From a bacterium (GTDB taxonomy: Bacteria > Chloroflexota > Dormibacteria > Aeolococcales > Bog-877), in assembly GCA_021795235.1 (NCBI GenBank), contig JAJYPP010000016.1, positions 1 through 57,321 on the forward strand: 57,321 nt of DNA, read 5' to 3'. How positions within the stretch are numbered: the stretch's first letter is position 1; each line of letters begins with the position of its first letter. Made by a program: the position numbers and the translations under genes. This document shows, one piece after another, positions 31,379 through 39,969 of this stretch. A model generated the notes under the pieces. That model did no database searches. It had not been told where the DNA came from and saw nothing but the letters and a program-made list of their open reading frames with translations.

Positions 31379-31419
31379 GCCCATTGTCCGAGGTCAGCCG
31401 TTCTGTCTGCTCGATCACA

Positions 31420-31958
31420 AGTTCGACCGCCGACTCTTTGTTGTCGGGCGGGTGAGGGTACTTGGTGATGAGGGCGTCCGGGACCACGACCTATTTCGAC
31501 CCTCGCGACCTGAGCTGGGAAGCCGAGGGCACGGCCATCCAGGCGGCCACGCCAATCTTCGTCGGCCTGTCGGTGGCGGTCGAGGTCCGCAACGAGGCCC
31601 GGGTGTGTTAGGGGCACCACTGGTACGAGAAGCACTTCGGGGTCCCGTGTCCTCCGTACTCCTCGACCGAGGCGGCCATAGCACGTTCCCGTCGACCGCG
31701 TCCTGTGTGGGGATCCGGCTCGAGGAGGATGACCACTGGCGCGTCTACGCGCCTTTCGGACTCTCCGATCTCGTCAGCCTGGTCGTCCGCCCCAACCCGA
31801 CCCTGGCCCCCAGGCACGTCTGCGAGGAGAAGGTGTCCAGGTGGCGCCGGCAGTGGCCGAGCCTTCGGATCCTGCCCTGGCCGGAGGTGAGCGGAACGGT
31901 CGGAGATGAGCTTGCTCGGGCTCCAACTGCGGTGGGGGATCCAGCTTCCCAGGAGTAG
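31420..31958 (+). pseudogene. Broken nucleotidyltransferase-family protein (NTP_transf_6/DUF925 type)
   Basis: One frame reads 'YFDPRDLSWEAEGTAIQAAT', 'LSVAVEVRNEARVC', a TAG stop near 31609, then 'HHWYEKHFGVPCPPYSSTEA'. The next frame continues 'FPSTASCVGIRLEEDDHW', 'VYAPFGLSDLVSLVVRPNPT', 'LAPRHVCEEKVSRWRRQWPS'. This follows the family pattern (…VEVRNQARVHLWYE..FG…STTDAI..F..T…VG.R…YAPFGL.DLF.LVVRPN). A nonsense codon and one or more frameshifts, plus a damaged N-terminus, make it a pseudogene. The family's exact role is not established. Confidence 0.65.
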
Positions 31959-32008
31959 GCCCGGTGAGGGGGAAGGCCCTCGGTTGGCCGGGAGCGACCG
32001 AGGGCCTC

Positions 32009-32040
32009 AGCCGCCTGCTGACTGGGTAATCGGCGGCTCG
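32009..32040 (+). repeat. Dispersed palindromic repeat, copy D
   Basis: AGCCGCC (32009-32015) and GGCGGCT (32032-32038) form an inverted repeat with GGGTAAT in the spacer, followed by CGG. The same layout (AGCCGCC…GGTAAT…GGCGGCTCGG) is seen in copy B. This copy ends 46 bp before the recombinase start. Confidence 0.55.
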
Positions 32041-32085
32041 GGAGAGGCCATTTAGGGCAGGGAACACCCGTGCGACGCTGAGTGC

Positions 32086-33096
32086 ATGGACATCACAAGC
32101 GGCACCCCGCAGATCACCATGGCACCTCGGACGACCGGCGGCAGGACCCTCGCATCCTCGGCGAGAACGGCTCGACGAGCCCGAGAGACAACGCCCAGCC
32201 ACGACGATATTGCCGTGGAGGCGGCGGCCCAGCTCTTCTGCGACTCGCACGCCAGCCCGGCCACCGCCCGCTCCTATCGCACGGCGCTGGCCCGCCTCAC
32301 CGACTTCTGCCACGCCGAGGAGGTCACGGCCTGTCAAGAGCTGACTCCGTCCCTGCTGGCCCAGTACCAGGCCACCCTGGGCGATCTGGCGCCCTCGACC
32401 AGGTGGCACCGGCTGGCGGTCGTGCGGGCCTTCCTCAGCTGGGCGTCGAGCGCCGGCTGGTGCGACCTCGCCTGCTCCGATGTGATCCGCCTGGTCCGGC
32501 AGCGCCGCCCGGCCCGGCTCGCCCCCTGGTCGGCGGAGGAGTGCCACCGGCTGCTGGCGGCCGGCGAGAGCTGGCGGGATCGGGCGCTGGTGGCGGTGCT
32601 GGTCGCCAGCGGGGCTCGGATAGGGGAGGTGGTGGCCGCCGCGGCCGGGGACTTCGATGGGGAGTGCCTCGTCCTCACCGGCAAGACCGGGCCCCGGTCG
32701 GTGCCGCTGGGTCCGTCCGCGTGCTCGGCACTCACCTGGTATCTGCGCCATCGCCACCCTGAGGACCCCGCCGGCCCTCTGTTCCTGGGCCGCCAGGGGA
32801 GACTCTCGGCCCGCCAGGCGCGGGACGTCGTGCACCTCGTCTGCCGCCGGGCCCGGCTCTCACCCCGGGGCCCACACGCCTTCCGTCACGCCGCCGCCAG
32901 CAGGTGGCTGCGGGCGGGGATCCCACTGGCGGTGGTGTCGGCCGCCCTCGGGCACGCCCGGACCTCGACCACCGTCGACAACTACGGGCTGGCGTTGGCG
33001 GCGGACCTCGCGTGCGGGCTCTCCGCGGATCCGCTCTGGGCTGAGGACGGCGCTCGAACCGCGGGCAGGCCGGTGGGCATGGAGGGGACGGCATGA
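32086..33096 (+). CDS. XerC/D-like tyrosine recombinase
   Basis: A 336-aa recombinase. The core-binding domain is 'DSHASPATARSYRTALARLT' onward; catalytic motifs are R in 'LVASGARIGEVVAAAAGD', H-x-x-R in 'HAFRHAAASRWL', and LGH plus Tyr in 'LGHARTSTTVDNYG'. It lacks the AP2-like arm-binding domain of the two integrases at 23-25.7 kb, so it is a different, Xer-like subgroup. Its stop overlaps the start of the AAA+ gene (ATGA, 33093-33096). This recombinase/AAA+/membrane-protein operon is unusual. The palindromic copy D just upstream is a possible operator or recombination site. Confidence 0.9.
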   Translation: MDITSGTPQITMAPRTTGGRTLASSARTARRARETTPSHDDIAVEAAAQLFCDSHASPATARSYRTALARLTDFCHAEEVTACQELTPSLLAQYQATLGDLAPSTRWHRLAVVRAFLSWASSAGWCDLACSDVIRLVRQRRPARLAPWSAEECHRLLAAGESWRDRALVAVLVASGARIGEVVAAAAGDFDGECLVLTGKTGPRSVPLGPSACSALTWYLRHRHPEDPAGPLFLGRQGRLSARQARDVVHLVCRRARLSPRGPHAFRHAAASRWLRAGIPLAVVSAALGHARTSTTVDNYGLALAADLACGLSADPLWAEDGARTAGRPVGMEGTA

Positions 33097-34319
33097 GTGA
33101 GGAGCTCGACCCCGAGGAGCTCAGCGCTGAAGGGCTGGACCACGAGGCTGAGCCAGACACTGTCAAGCCGCCCTGGCACGCCTTCCTGCCAAAGTCGCTG
33201 GCAGACCGTGCTCGGGAGGCGGTGGCCGACTGCTCCGAGCAGGTTCGGGAGACGGTGGAGTCCACCATCACGGCCCGGGCGCAGAGCCCTGAGGAGTCCG
33301 GCGCCCTGGACCGGTGGCTGGAATGGGTGGCGGCTCTTCCCTGGGGCCGGGTGCGGGTGGACGAGCCAGTCGACATGGAGGAGGCGGCCATGGTCCTCGA
33401 CACCGCCCACCAGGGCGACGAGCAGGTGAAGCAGTGCCTGCTGGACCGGATCGCCGGCAGCTGGATGCTGGGGCTGGCCCGCAATGGGCACCGGCTCCGC
33501 CCGCTGCTGCTGGTGGGCCCGCCCGGGACCGGCAAGAGCTCGCTGGCACGGGCGGTTGCGGAGGCGATCCACCGGCCGTGCGCCTTCGTGAGCGTGCCCA
33601 CCGCGGTGCACGACGGGATCTATCTGGTGGGCTGCTCCCGCGCCTATCGGGATGGCGAGCCCGGTGTGATCATGAAGGCGGTCCGCGCCGCGGGCACCAC
33701 CCGGCTGGTGGTCGTGCTCGATGAGCTGGACAAGGTGATGGCGGGGTCCAGCAACGACGGCCGCTCGGCCGCGCCCAGCCTGCTCGAGCTGCTCGATGGG
33801 CACGCCACCTGGACCGATAGGTTCCTGGAGCTCCCATTCGACCTCTCCGAGGTGCTCTTCATCGCCACCGCCAACGAACTCGCGGCGATCCAGGAGCCGC
33901 TGCTGGACCGCTGTGACGTGGTGCGGATCCCGGGGCTGGGCATGCAGGAGCGGCTCGACGCGGCTCGCTCCCATGTCTGGCCGAGACTGCTGAAGTCGTA
34001 CGGACTCTTCGAGGCGCTCCTCCCCTTCGACGATGATTCCCTCCGGTGTGTCGTCTCCGAGCACGCGGGACGCGGCGAGGCGGGGTTGCGTGGGGTCGAG
34101 AGCCGGCTGGAGGCATGCCTCTTGCGGGCTCTCCGGCTGGGACTCGACGGGGCCTGGCCCGTGTCCATCACCCGGGAGCTGATCCGAGAGGCGCTCGGCC
34201 CGCTGGCGAATGGGACCGGGGGGAAGCCCATGGGATTCGTCCAGCCAAGGTCATCCAGCCCTGACACTCCGCCCAGCAGAAGGATGCCCGGACCGGCTCT
34301 TCGAGGCCGAGGAGACTGA
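33093..34319 (+). CDS. Lon-like AAA+ ATPase without protease domain, copy 2
   Basis: A 408-aa ATPase. After an acidic N-terminus ('EELDPEELSAEGLDHEAEPD') come the Lon-type linker 'WVAALPWGRVRVDEPVDM', Walker A 'GPPGTGKSS' (residues 142-150), the Lon-like 'GEPGVIMKAVRAAG', Walker B 'VVLDELDK', sensor 1 'FIATANELAAI', Arg finger 'LLDRCDVVRI' and sensor 2 'AGLRGVESRLEACLLRA'. The S16 protease domain and the Lon N-domain are missing, and the protein ends soon after the AAA+ lid. It is translationally coupled to the recombinase before it and followed two bases later by a membrane-protein start. I infer a remodelling motor dedicated to this operon; its substrate is unknown. Confidence 0.85.
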   Translation: MSEELDPEELSAEGLDHEAEPDTVKPPWHAFLPKSLADRAREAVADCSEQVRETVESTITARAQSPEESGALDRWLEWVAALPWGRVRVDEPVDMEEAAMVLDTAHQGDEQVKQCLLDRIAGSWMLGLARNGHRLRPLLLVGPPGTGKSSLARAVAEAIHRPCAFVSVPTAVHDGIYLVGCSRAYRDGEPGVIMKAVRAAGTTRLVVVLDELDKVMAGSSNDGRSAAPSLLELLDGHATWTDRFLELPFDLSEVLFIATANELAAIQEPLLDRCDVVRIPGLGMQERLDAARSHVWPRLLKSYGLFEALLPFDDDSLRCVVSEHAGRGEAGLRGVESRLEACLLRALRLGLDGAWPVSITRELIREALGPLANGTGGKPMGFVQPRSSSPDTPPSRRMPGPALRGRGD

Positions 34320-34320
34320 G

Positions 34321-35646
34321 GTGGGCAGGGGAGATGGGATCGGCGAGGAGTTCGCGTTCCTGATCCTGGTGGCGGGCGTCGTCGTCATCCTTGTGCTGGT
34401 CGCCTGGTGGGCCTTCGCCATCGTGTGCATATCTGGGGCCCTGATGGGATGGCTGTGGGGAATATGGAAAGGTGACGGGCCGGGGCATGCCGGGCGGACC
34501 TGGGGGTGCCGGTTCGCGTCCCTCTGGCACTATCCCTTCATAGGAGCCGGCTCCGTGCTCGCCGCGATGGCCGGCGCGGTCGCGGTGCACGAGATCGTTC
34601 GGGGCGCCGATCCGGCTCTTCCGCTCCTGGTTCTCGTCTTGATCCTGGCCCGGTCTCTCTCGATGGCGTGGTTCCCGCGGCCCGGAACTCAATTCGCCGG
34701 GCTCCGGGTCTTCCCATGGGTCGCCGTGACCGGCCCCGTGTCGACAGCCCTCGGGATGCTGGCCGTCTGGGTCCTGGTCCTGGGCGGCCAGACGGTGGGG
34801 CACGCTCACGGCCACTGGCTGGCGATGACCAGCGTGCCTGGGGCGATCGCTATAACTCTGCTGGCGACGGTGATCGGGCGGCTGGGCCGGACGCTGGTCC
34901 CCAGCTCCGGCAGGTTCCGGCTGGATACTCTTGCGCTCCTCGCCCCGGAGGCGGATGCCCTCGGGCGGGACCTGGCGCTTTGGAGGAACCCGCACCGGCC
35001 AGGCCCGGTCGCGCCGCCTTCCCCCGGCGACCAGTCCGACGGGCTCGGTCGATCCCCATGCCTCCACGGCGACTGGCTCATCCCGCCGATGGGCCCGGCC
35101 CATGCCCCGTGGGCCGCGTTCCGACCGTCCGTCCGGCTCAACTGGAGGCGGCTGCTCGGCCTGCCGGTGGGGGCCGTTGTCGGTGCCGGTGTCGGCGTTC
35201 TGATCGAGGTCGTGTACAGGTCTGGTCCGCCGCTGGCCCAGTCGGTGGGTCTTCTGGTGGCGGCCTGGGTCTGGCTGGTCGTGGTCGTAGGACCGCTCCT
35301 CTGTACCTTCCTATATATGGATGGGGATTGGGTGGGGGAGAGGGGATTGTGGCGCAGGTGCGGTTTGGCTCGAGCTGATCTCGGCCTGATGGTGCGAACG
35401 TCTGGCGGCATCTTTCTCGAGGTGAGGGCCTCTTGTCTCGCCGGGCGACCCCGTGGGTTCGGGTCGGTTCAGCTTCGGCTGCGCTGGAGCCGAGAGCAAC
35501 TGGCAGCCCTCGCCGGCGAGTTGCCGGTGATCAGCTACGGGATCTGGCGGGACGGCGCCGACGGAGACCCGGCCTGGGCCGACCTTCCCTCGGACCCCAC
35601 GCCGGTGCCGCACCTCCGGGATCGGGAGGACATCCACGCCACCTGA
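34321..35646 (+). CDS. Polytopic membrane protein of the AAA+ operon
   Basis: 441 aa from GTG 34321, which follows the AAA+ stop by one base and has GAGGAG 6 nt upstream. About seven membrane spans are visible: 'FLILVAGVVVILVLVAWWAF', 'GSVLAAMAGAVAVHEI', 'LLVLVLILARSLSMAW', 'STALGMLAVWVLVLGG', 'GAIAITLLATVIGRL', 'GAVVGAGVGVLIEVVY' and 'LVAAWVWLVVVVGPLLCTF'. A soluble C-terminal domain of about 110 residues ends 'HLRDREDIHAT'. I do not recognise the family. A frameshifted fragment of a homologue sits at 20805-20990, which shows that the gene recurs in this accessory region. Confidence 0.75.
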   Translation: MGRGDGIGEEFAFLILVAGVVVILVLVAWWAFAIVCISGALMGWLWGIWKGDGPGHAGRTWGCRFASLWHYPFIGAGSVLAAMAGAVAVHEIVRGADPALPLLVLVLILARSLSMAWFPRPGTQFAGLRVFPWVAVTGPVSTALGMLAVWVLVLGGQTVGHAHGHWLAMTSVPGAIAITLLATVIGRLGRTLVPSSGRFRLDTLALLAPEADALGRDLALWRNPHRPGPVAPPSPGDQSDGLGRSPCLHGDWLIPPMGPAHAPWAAFRPSVRLNWRRLLGLPVGAVVGAGVGVLIEVVYRSGPPLAQSVGLLVAAWVWLVVVVGPLLCTFLYMDGDWVGERGLWRRCGLARADLGLMVRTSGGIFLEVRASCLAGRPRGFGSVQLRLRWSREQLAALAGELPVISYGIWRDGADGDPAWADLPSDPTPVPHLRDREDIHAT

Positions 35647-36700
35647 GCTCGTGGACACCGTGTGCCGGGTCAACCGTGGGTGTCCTGCCTCTCGGCTCCA
35701 GGAGGGGTTTGAGCTCCAAGCTTCCGCCCTTTGCATGGGGACACCCGGATGACCCAGCTGTGGCGGGAGACCGTCAGGCCAGAGGAACAACTGACCCCCC
35801 CTTGGGGACGTGTTCGTGGGGGAGGAGAACTGGTCCAGCTCTCACCCAAGTCGGTAGCGACTTCCGGTCCGAATCAGCGCCTCACCCCTTACTGCGCTGA
35901 CAGCACACTGAGACCATTCGAGCGCCCGCAGATGGGGTCGAAGGGCCCGGATCCAGAGGACTTGGGTCCTTCACCCATGGCCGCAGTCGGTGGTGAACCT
36001 AAAACCCCTCTTGGAGCTGACGTTAACTTTCCTTATCAGGAGCTGGGGAGGAGGGCAGTTTGCTGCCCGTGTGTCCTGATGCCCGGAAAGTGAGCCGGTT
36101 GTCGGTGGCCAGTGAGAGACTTTGAGGGTCCTAGAGGACCCAGGAGGAACTCACGTGAAAGGCAGGAGCCGCCCCCTCCCATTACCGTGACTTCTCCGGC
36201 GCACACCCCTCCCGGCAGGGGTGCGTCAAAGTTGGCCACCTGAACTCCGATCGGTCGGGGCGGTGCCAGCCGACCGCGGCCGCTGAGGGGCGCCGGTGAA
36301 CTCGTCCGAGCTCCACGCCGCCACGGCGACCCGGACTTTGACGGGGACCTGCCGCTCTACTCCGCAAACTTGACAGGGGGCTCAAGAAGTGCGAAACTCC
36401 GTTCCACTTTGAAACGTACGAAGGAAGTTCGGAGCGTGGCGGAGGAACGCGGTTGACTGAGTGTTTTTGGTCGAGCTGTTGGGCAGAACGGTTGGCGGGC
36501 CACGGTGGCGCGATGATCCGCGATGATGCAAGGTCGCATGCTCAGAATAATGAAGGAAGGTGCCCGGTGGTAAGACGAGGAGAGGAGCAAGGCCGCATGT
36601 GGCAGCCCCGGCATGACTGGTGGGGCGGGGCTAAGGTCATTGGGAGTGCGGCGAGCAATGGTGGGCTTGGGGGAAGCACAGCGGGAGTCAGGGGCTGGGG
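35647..36700. other. Long gap without a recognised gene
   Basis: About 1.05 kb between the AAA+ operon and the sulfatase. Open frames exist but none looks like a protein family, and codon bias is weak. GGGTCC-TAGA-GGACCC (36126-36141) is a small perfect hairpin. The segment 36225-36250 resembles the outer ends of some insertion sequences, but no partner end was found. It probably marks the border between the mobile region and the catabolic locus. Confidence 0.4.
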
Positions 36701-38293
36701 ATGGCGCGCGTGAGCGCGACCAGCAGGCCAGTGGCAGGGGAGGCGGGTCCGACTGGATGTCGGCCCAATGTGGTGGTCGTACTGGCCGACGACATGGGAT
36801 GGGGCGACTTGGGCTGCTATGGCGCCACCAAGATCCCGACCCCGGCAATGGACCGGCTGGCTGCTGAGGGGGTGCGGGCAACAGACTGTCATTCGGCGTC
36901 AGCCGTATGCACTCCAAGTCGCTACGCCCTCCTGACCGGGCGGTACGCCTGGCGGGGGCCTCTGAAGCGAGGTGTTCTGTGGGGGCATTCGCCAGCCATC
37001 ATCGAGGCTGACCGGCCGACGCTCGCCTCCGTGCTTCATGAGGCTGGATACGCCACGGGTGCCTTCGGCAAGTGGCACCTCGGCCTCGGATGGCATTTCC
37101 GCGATGACCGAGTGCTCGACGCGTTCGAGCCCGGTACGCCGCTTGTGGCTATGGCCGAGGTTGACGATGGCTCTAACGTCGATTACGCAGCCGGTTTTGC
37201 AGGCGGCCCGACGACCCTCGGGTTCGAGCGGTTCTTTGGCATGACGGGTTCGCTCGATATGCCGCCCTACTGTTTCTTGGACCAAGACCACACGCTGGGG
37301 ATTCCCGACCGACCCAAGGCACGGTATCTACCTGCGCAGGGACAGGGGCTTCAGGTCGCCGACTGGGATGAGGAGGCCGTAGATGCCCGATTCATTGAGG
37401 AGGCCTGCTCGTGGATCCGGGGGCAGGCCGCCGCTGATAGGCCGTTCTTCTGCTACGTCGCCCTGTCGGCACCCCACCAGCCCTGCGTGCCACCCAACTT
37501 TGCCCGAGGAAGTTCGAAGGCCGGAGCTCGGGGGGACATGGTCTGCGTCGTGGACTGGGCGGTCGAGAAGGTCGTCAAGCTGCTTGACGAGTTGGACTTG
37601 GCAGCAGAGACGCTGGTGATTGTGACGAGCGACAACGGTGCTCGCATGGCCGAGGTTGACGGTGGCACCCACGGCCACCGCGCCAACGGCGATTGGCGGG
37701 GCCAGAAGGCTGACATCTGGGAGGGGGGGCATCGGGAGCCCTTCGTGGCCCGCTGGCCGGGACGGATCCCGCCGGGATCGGTGACGGATGAAATGTTCGG
37801 ACTGGTGGACATGATGGCCACCATCGTCACCGCCACCAGCGTGGAGGTCCCTCTCCGTGCTGCCGAGGACAGTGTCAACATGCTCGGCGTGCTGACTGGT
37901 GGGCTAGGACGTTCCCGAGGAAGACCGCTCGTCCACCACAGCTTCGATGGTACCTTCTCGATTCGAGACAACTGCTGGAAGCTTGTGATGGGGAGCGGGT
38001 CGGGTGGCTTCTCGAAGCCGTTCGGCCGTCACTGCGATGACATCTTCGTCGAAGGCCAGCTCTACAACCTCTCCGAAGATCCAGCTGAGACGCGCAACGT
38101 CTGGTCCGAGCAACCCGAGGTGGTCGACCGCCTCTACGCTGAACTGAAGGCTCTCGCTCGGGGGCCAGCCAGCGGACTGTCCTTCGACGTGGTCCGCGTC
38201 GGTGGTGGGACGGTAAGGCTCCCTTCAGGACTGGTCACACGTGTGGGGCAATGCGGTAGTAGTTCTACTCTCCGTGGAAGGCCTACGGAGTGA
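36701..38293 (+). CDS. Type I sulfatase (arylsulfatase family)
   Basis: A 530-aa enzyme that removes sulfate esters, probably from sugars. The N-terminal metal site is 'VVVVLADDMGWGDLGCYG'. The sulfatase signature 'CTPSRYALLTGRY' contains Cys70, which must be converted to formylglycine. Further active-site motifs are 'FGKWHLGLGW' and 'VIVTSDNGARM'. I see no clear signal peptide in the first 25 residues (a Ser/Pro/Gly-rich stretch), so a cytoplasmic enzyme acting on imported oligosaccharides is likely. A radical-SAM maturase gene follows 170 bp downstream and can supply the formylglycine. The start is ATG 36701 with a weak GGGG ribosome-binding site. Confidence 0.92.
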   Translation: MARVSATSRPVAGEAGPTGCRPNVVVVLADDMGWGDLGCYGATKIPTPAMDRLAAEGVRATDCHSASAVCTPSRYALLTGRYAWRGPLKRGVLWGHSPAIIEADRPTLASVLHEAGYATGAFGKWHLGLGWHFRDDRVLDAFEPGTPLVAMAEVDDGSNVDYAAGFAGGPTTLGFERFFGMTGSLDMPPYCFLDQDHTLGIPDRPKARYLPAQGQGLQVADWDEEAVDARFIEEACSWIRGQAAADRPFFCYVALSAPHQPCVPPNFARGSSKAGARGDMVCVVDWAVEKVVKLLDELDLAAETLVIVTSDNGARMAEVDGGTHGHRANGDWRGQKADIWEGGHREPFVARWPGRIPPGSVTDEMFGLVDMMATIVTATSVEVPLRAAEDSVNMLGVLTGGLGRSRGRPLVHHSFDGTFSIRDNCWKLVMGSGSGGFSKPFGRHCDDIFVEGQLYNLSEDPAETRNVWSEQPEVVDRLYAELKALARGPASGLSFDVVRVGGGTVRLPSGLVTRVGQCGSSSTLRGRPTE

Positions 38294-38462
38294 GGGGGAC
38301 AGTAGCGAGTTCGGCGTCAATGATCCTGTGGTCAGGGCGGCGTGCCGGCGCAACCCGGTGCGGCGAGTTTTGGCAGTACTTGGTGCCCGAGCCGCATCAG
38401 TGACCGACACGAGTCTGAAGCTTCGACCTCGGAGGGACCCGGTCTCCGCCCAGGAGCCGCCG

Positions 38463-39719
38463 ATGCTCTTGCCACGACCCCCGTCCGCGCCCCCGTCCTT
38501 CCACGTGATGGCCAAGCCCACCGGTGCCGTCTGCAACCTGGACTGTCAATACTGCTTCTACCTCTCCCGGAAGTCCCTCTACCCAGGATCCCGCTTCCGG
38601 ATGGGAGAGGATGTCCTAGAGGCCTACGTCCGCCAAGTCATCGAGGGCCAGAGCACTCCGGTGGTCACTATTGCCTGGCAGGGTGGGGAGCCGACCTTAA
38701 TGGGGCTTGCCTTCTTCCGTCGGGCGATGGCGCTGGTCGAGCGCTACCGCCGCCCCGGCCAGCGCATCGAGCACACCATCCAGACCAACGGAACGCTCCT
38801 GACCGATGAGTGGGCAGCGTTCCTAGCGGCCCAGGATGTCCTAGTTGGGATCAGCCTGGACGGCCCCCGAGCACTGCACGATGCCTACCGGGTGGACAAG
38901 CGTGGTGGCCCCACCTTCGATAAGGTTATACGGGGCCTCGATCATCTCCGCCGCCACAGTGTGCGCTACAACATTCTCTGCACCGTCCACGCAGCCAACG
39001 TTGCGCACCCGAGCGACGTGTACCGGTTCCTTCGTGATGACTGTAGCGCCTCCTTCATACAGTTCATTCCCATCGTCGAACACCTACCCACCCCGGAGGA
39101 CCCCGAGGCGACGAGTGATCGGTCGGTCGACCCCTCCCAGTGGGGGTGCTTCCTTGTGGAGGTCTTCGACGAGTGGTTGGCCCATGACGTCGGGTCGGTC
39201 TTCGTACAGACCTTCGAAGCGGCGCTGGCCTCATGGATGGGGCTACCCGCGAGCTTGTGCGTCTTCGCCGAGACCTGTGGCAATGCGGTGGCCCTCGAGC
39301 ACAACGGGGACGTCTACTCCTGCGATCACTTCGTCACCCCGGAGCATCTCTTGGGCAACATCCGGACCACCCACTTGGTCGAGCTGGTGGCCTCGGAGCG
39401 CCAGCGCCGCTTCGGGCAGGCCAAGCGGGACACCCTGCCTCGGTACTGCCTCGACTGCGACGTGCTATTCGCCTGCTGGGGCGAGTGCCCAAAGAACCGC
39501 TTCGTCTCCACCCCCGACGGCGAGGGCGGCCTGAACTACCTGTGTGAGGGCTACAAGGCATTCTTCCACCACGTCGACGCTCCGATGCGGCTGATGGCTG
39601 GCCTGCTCCACTCCGGGCGTCCTGCCGCCGAGGTGACGACCGCGTTGGCCAAGGCACCGCGCAACGCCCGCCGTCTCCGTGGCGTCGGGCACACAGACAG
39701 GGCCGGTCATGGTCGTTGA
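38463..39719 (+). CDS. Anaerobic sulfatase-maturating enzyme (radical SAM, SPASM)
   Basis: 418 aa from ATG 38463 with AGGAG about 7 nt upstream; the longer upstream frame is not conserved. The radical-SAM cluster motif is 'CNLDCQYCFY' (Cys24, 28, 31), with SAM-binding 'WQGGEPTLMG'. Two auxiliary iron-sulfur clusters are indicated by SPASM cysteines in 'CVFAETCGN', 'GDVYSCDHFV', 'YCLDCDVLFACWGECPKNRF' and 'YLCEG'. Such enzymes oxidise the sulfatase Cys or Ser to formylglycine independently of oxygen, so the neighbouring sulfatase is its evident client. It is complete. Confidence 0.93.
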   Translation: MLLPRPPSAPPSFHVMAKPTGAVCNLDCQYCFYLSRKSLYPGSRFRMGEDVLEAYVRQVIEGQSTPVVTIAWQGGEPTLMGLAFFRRAMALVERYRRPGQRIEHTIQTNGTLLTDEWAAFLAAQDVLVGISLDGPRALHDAYRVDKRGGPTFDKVIRGLDHLRRHSVRYNILCTVHAANVAHPSDVYRFLRDDCSASFIQFIPIVEHLPTPEDPEATSDRSVDPSQWGCFLVEVFDEWLAHDVGSVFVQTFEAALASWMGLPASLCVFAETCGNAVALEHNGDVYSCDHFVTPEHLLGNIRTTHLVELVASERQRRFGQAKRDTLPRYCLDCDVLFACWGECPKNRFVSTPDGEGGLNYLCEGYKAFFHHVDAPMRLMAGLLHSGRPAAEVTTALAKAPRNARRLRGVGHTDRAGHGR

Positions 39720-39969
39720 TCCCGTGGTACTACGCATATCCGGACGTTGGCCGCCACTACCCGCCCGGGGCAGCGCAAGTCAGGCCGCCCTTTCGAGTGT
39801 GCGACGGGAGAGTTGGGTGGAGATGGCGGACAAGAGTCATGATGTGAGTAACCTGCCTGTGCGGCCACAGCCAGATAGGAGGCCAAGGTGCAATCATCTC
39901 CACTTCCAGAGGTGGGGATATGTATGGCGGCTATCGCGGCGTTAACCGAGGAGAGGAAGGAGTGAAGTG

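Noticed and set aside
31774-32835. 353-codon minus-strand open frame over the recombinase
   Set aside because: Overlaps the catalytic recombinase frame on the other strand; composition typical of antisense GC-rich DNA.
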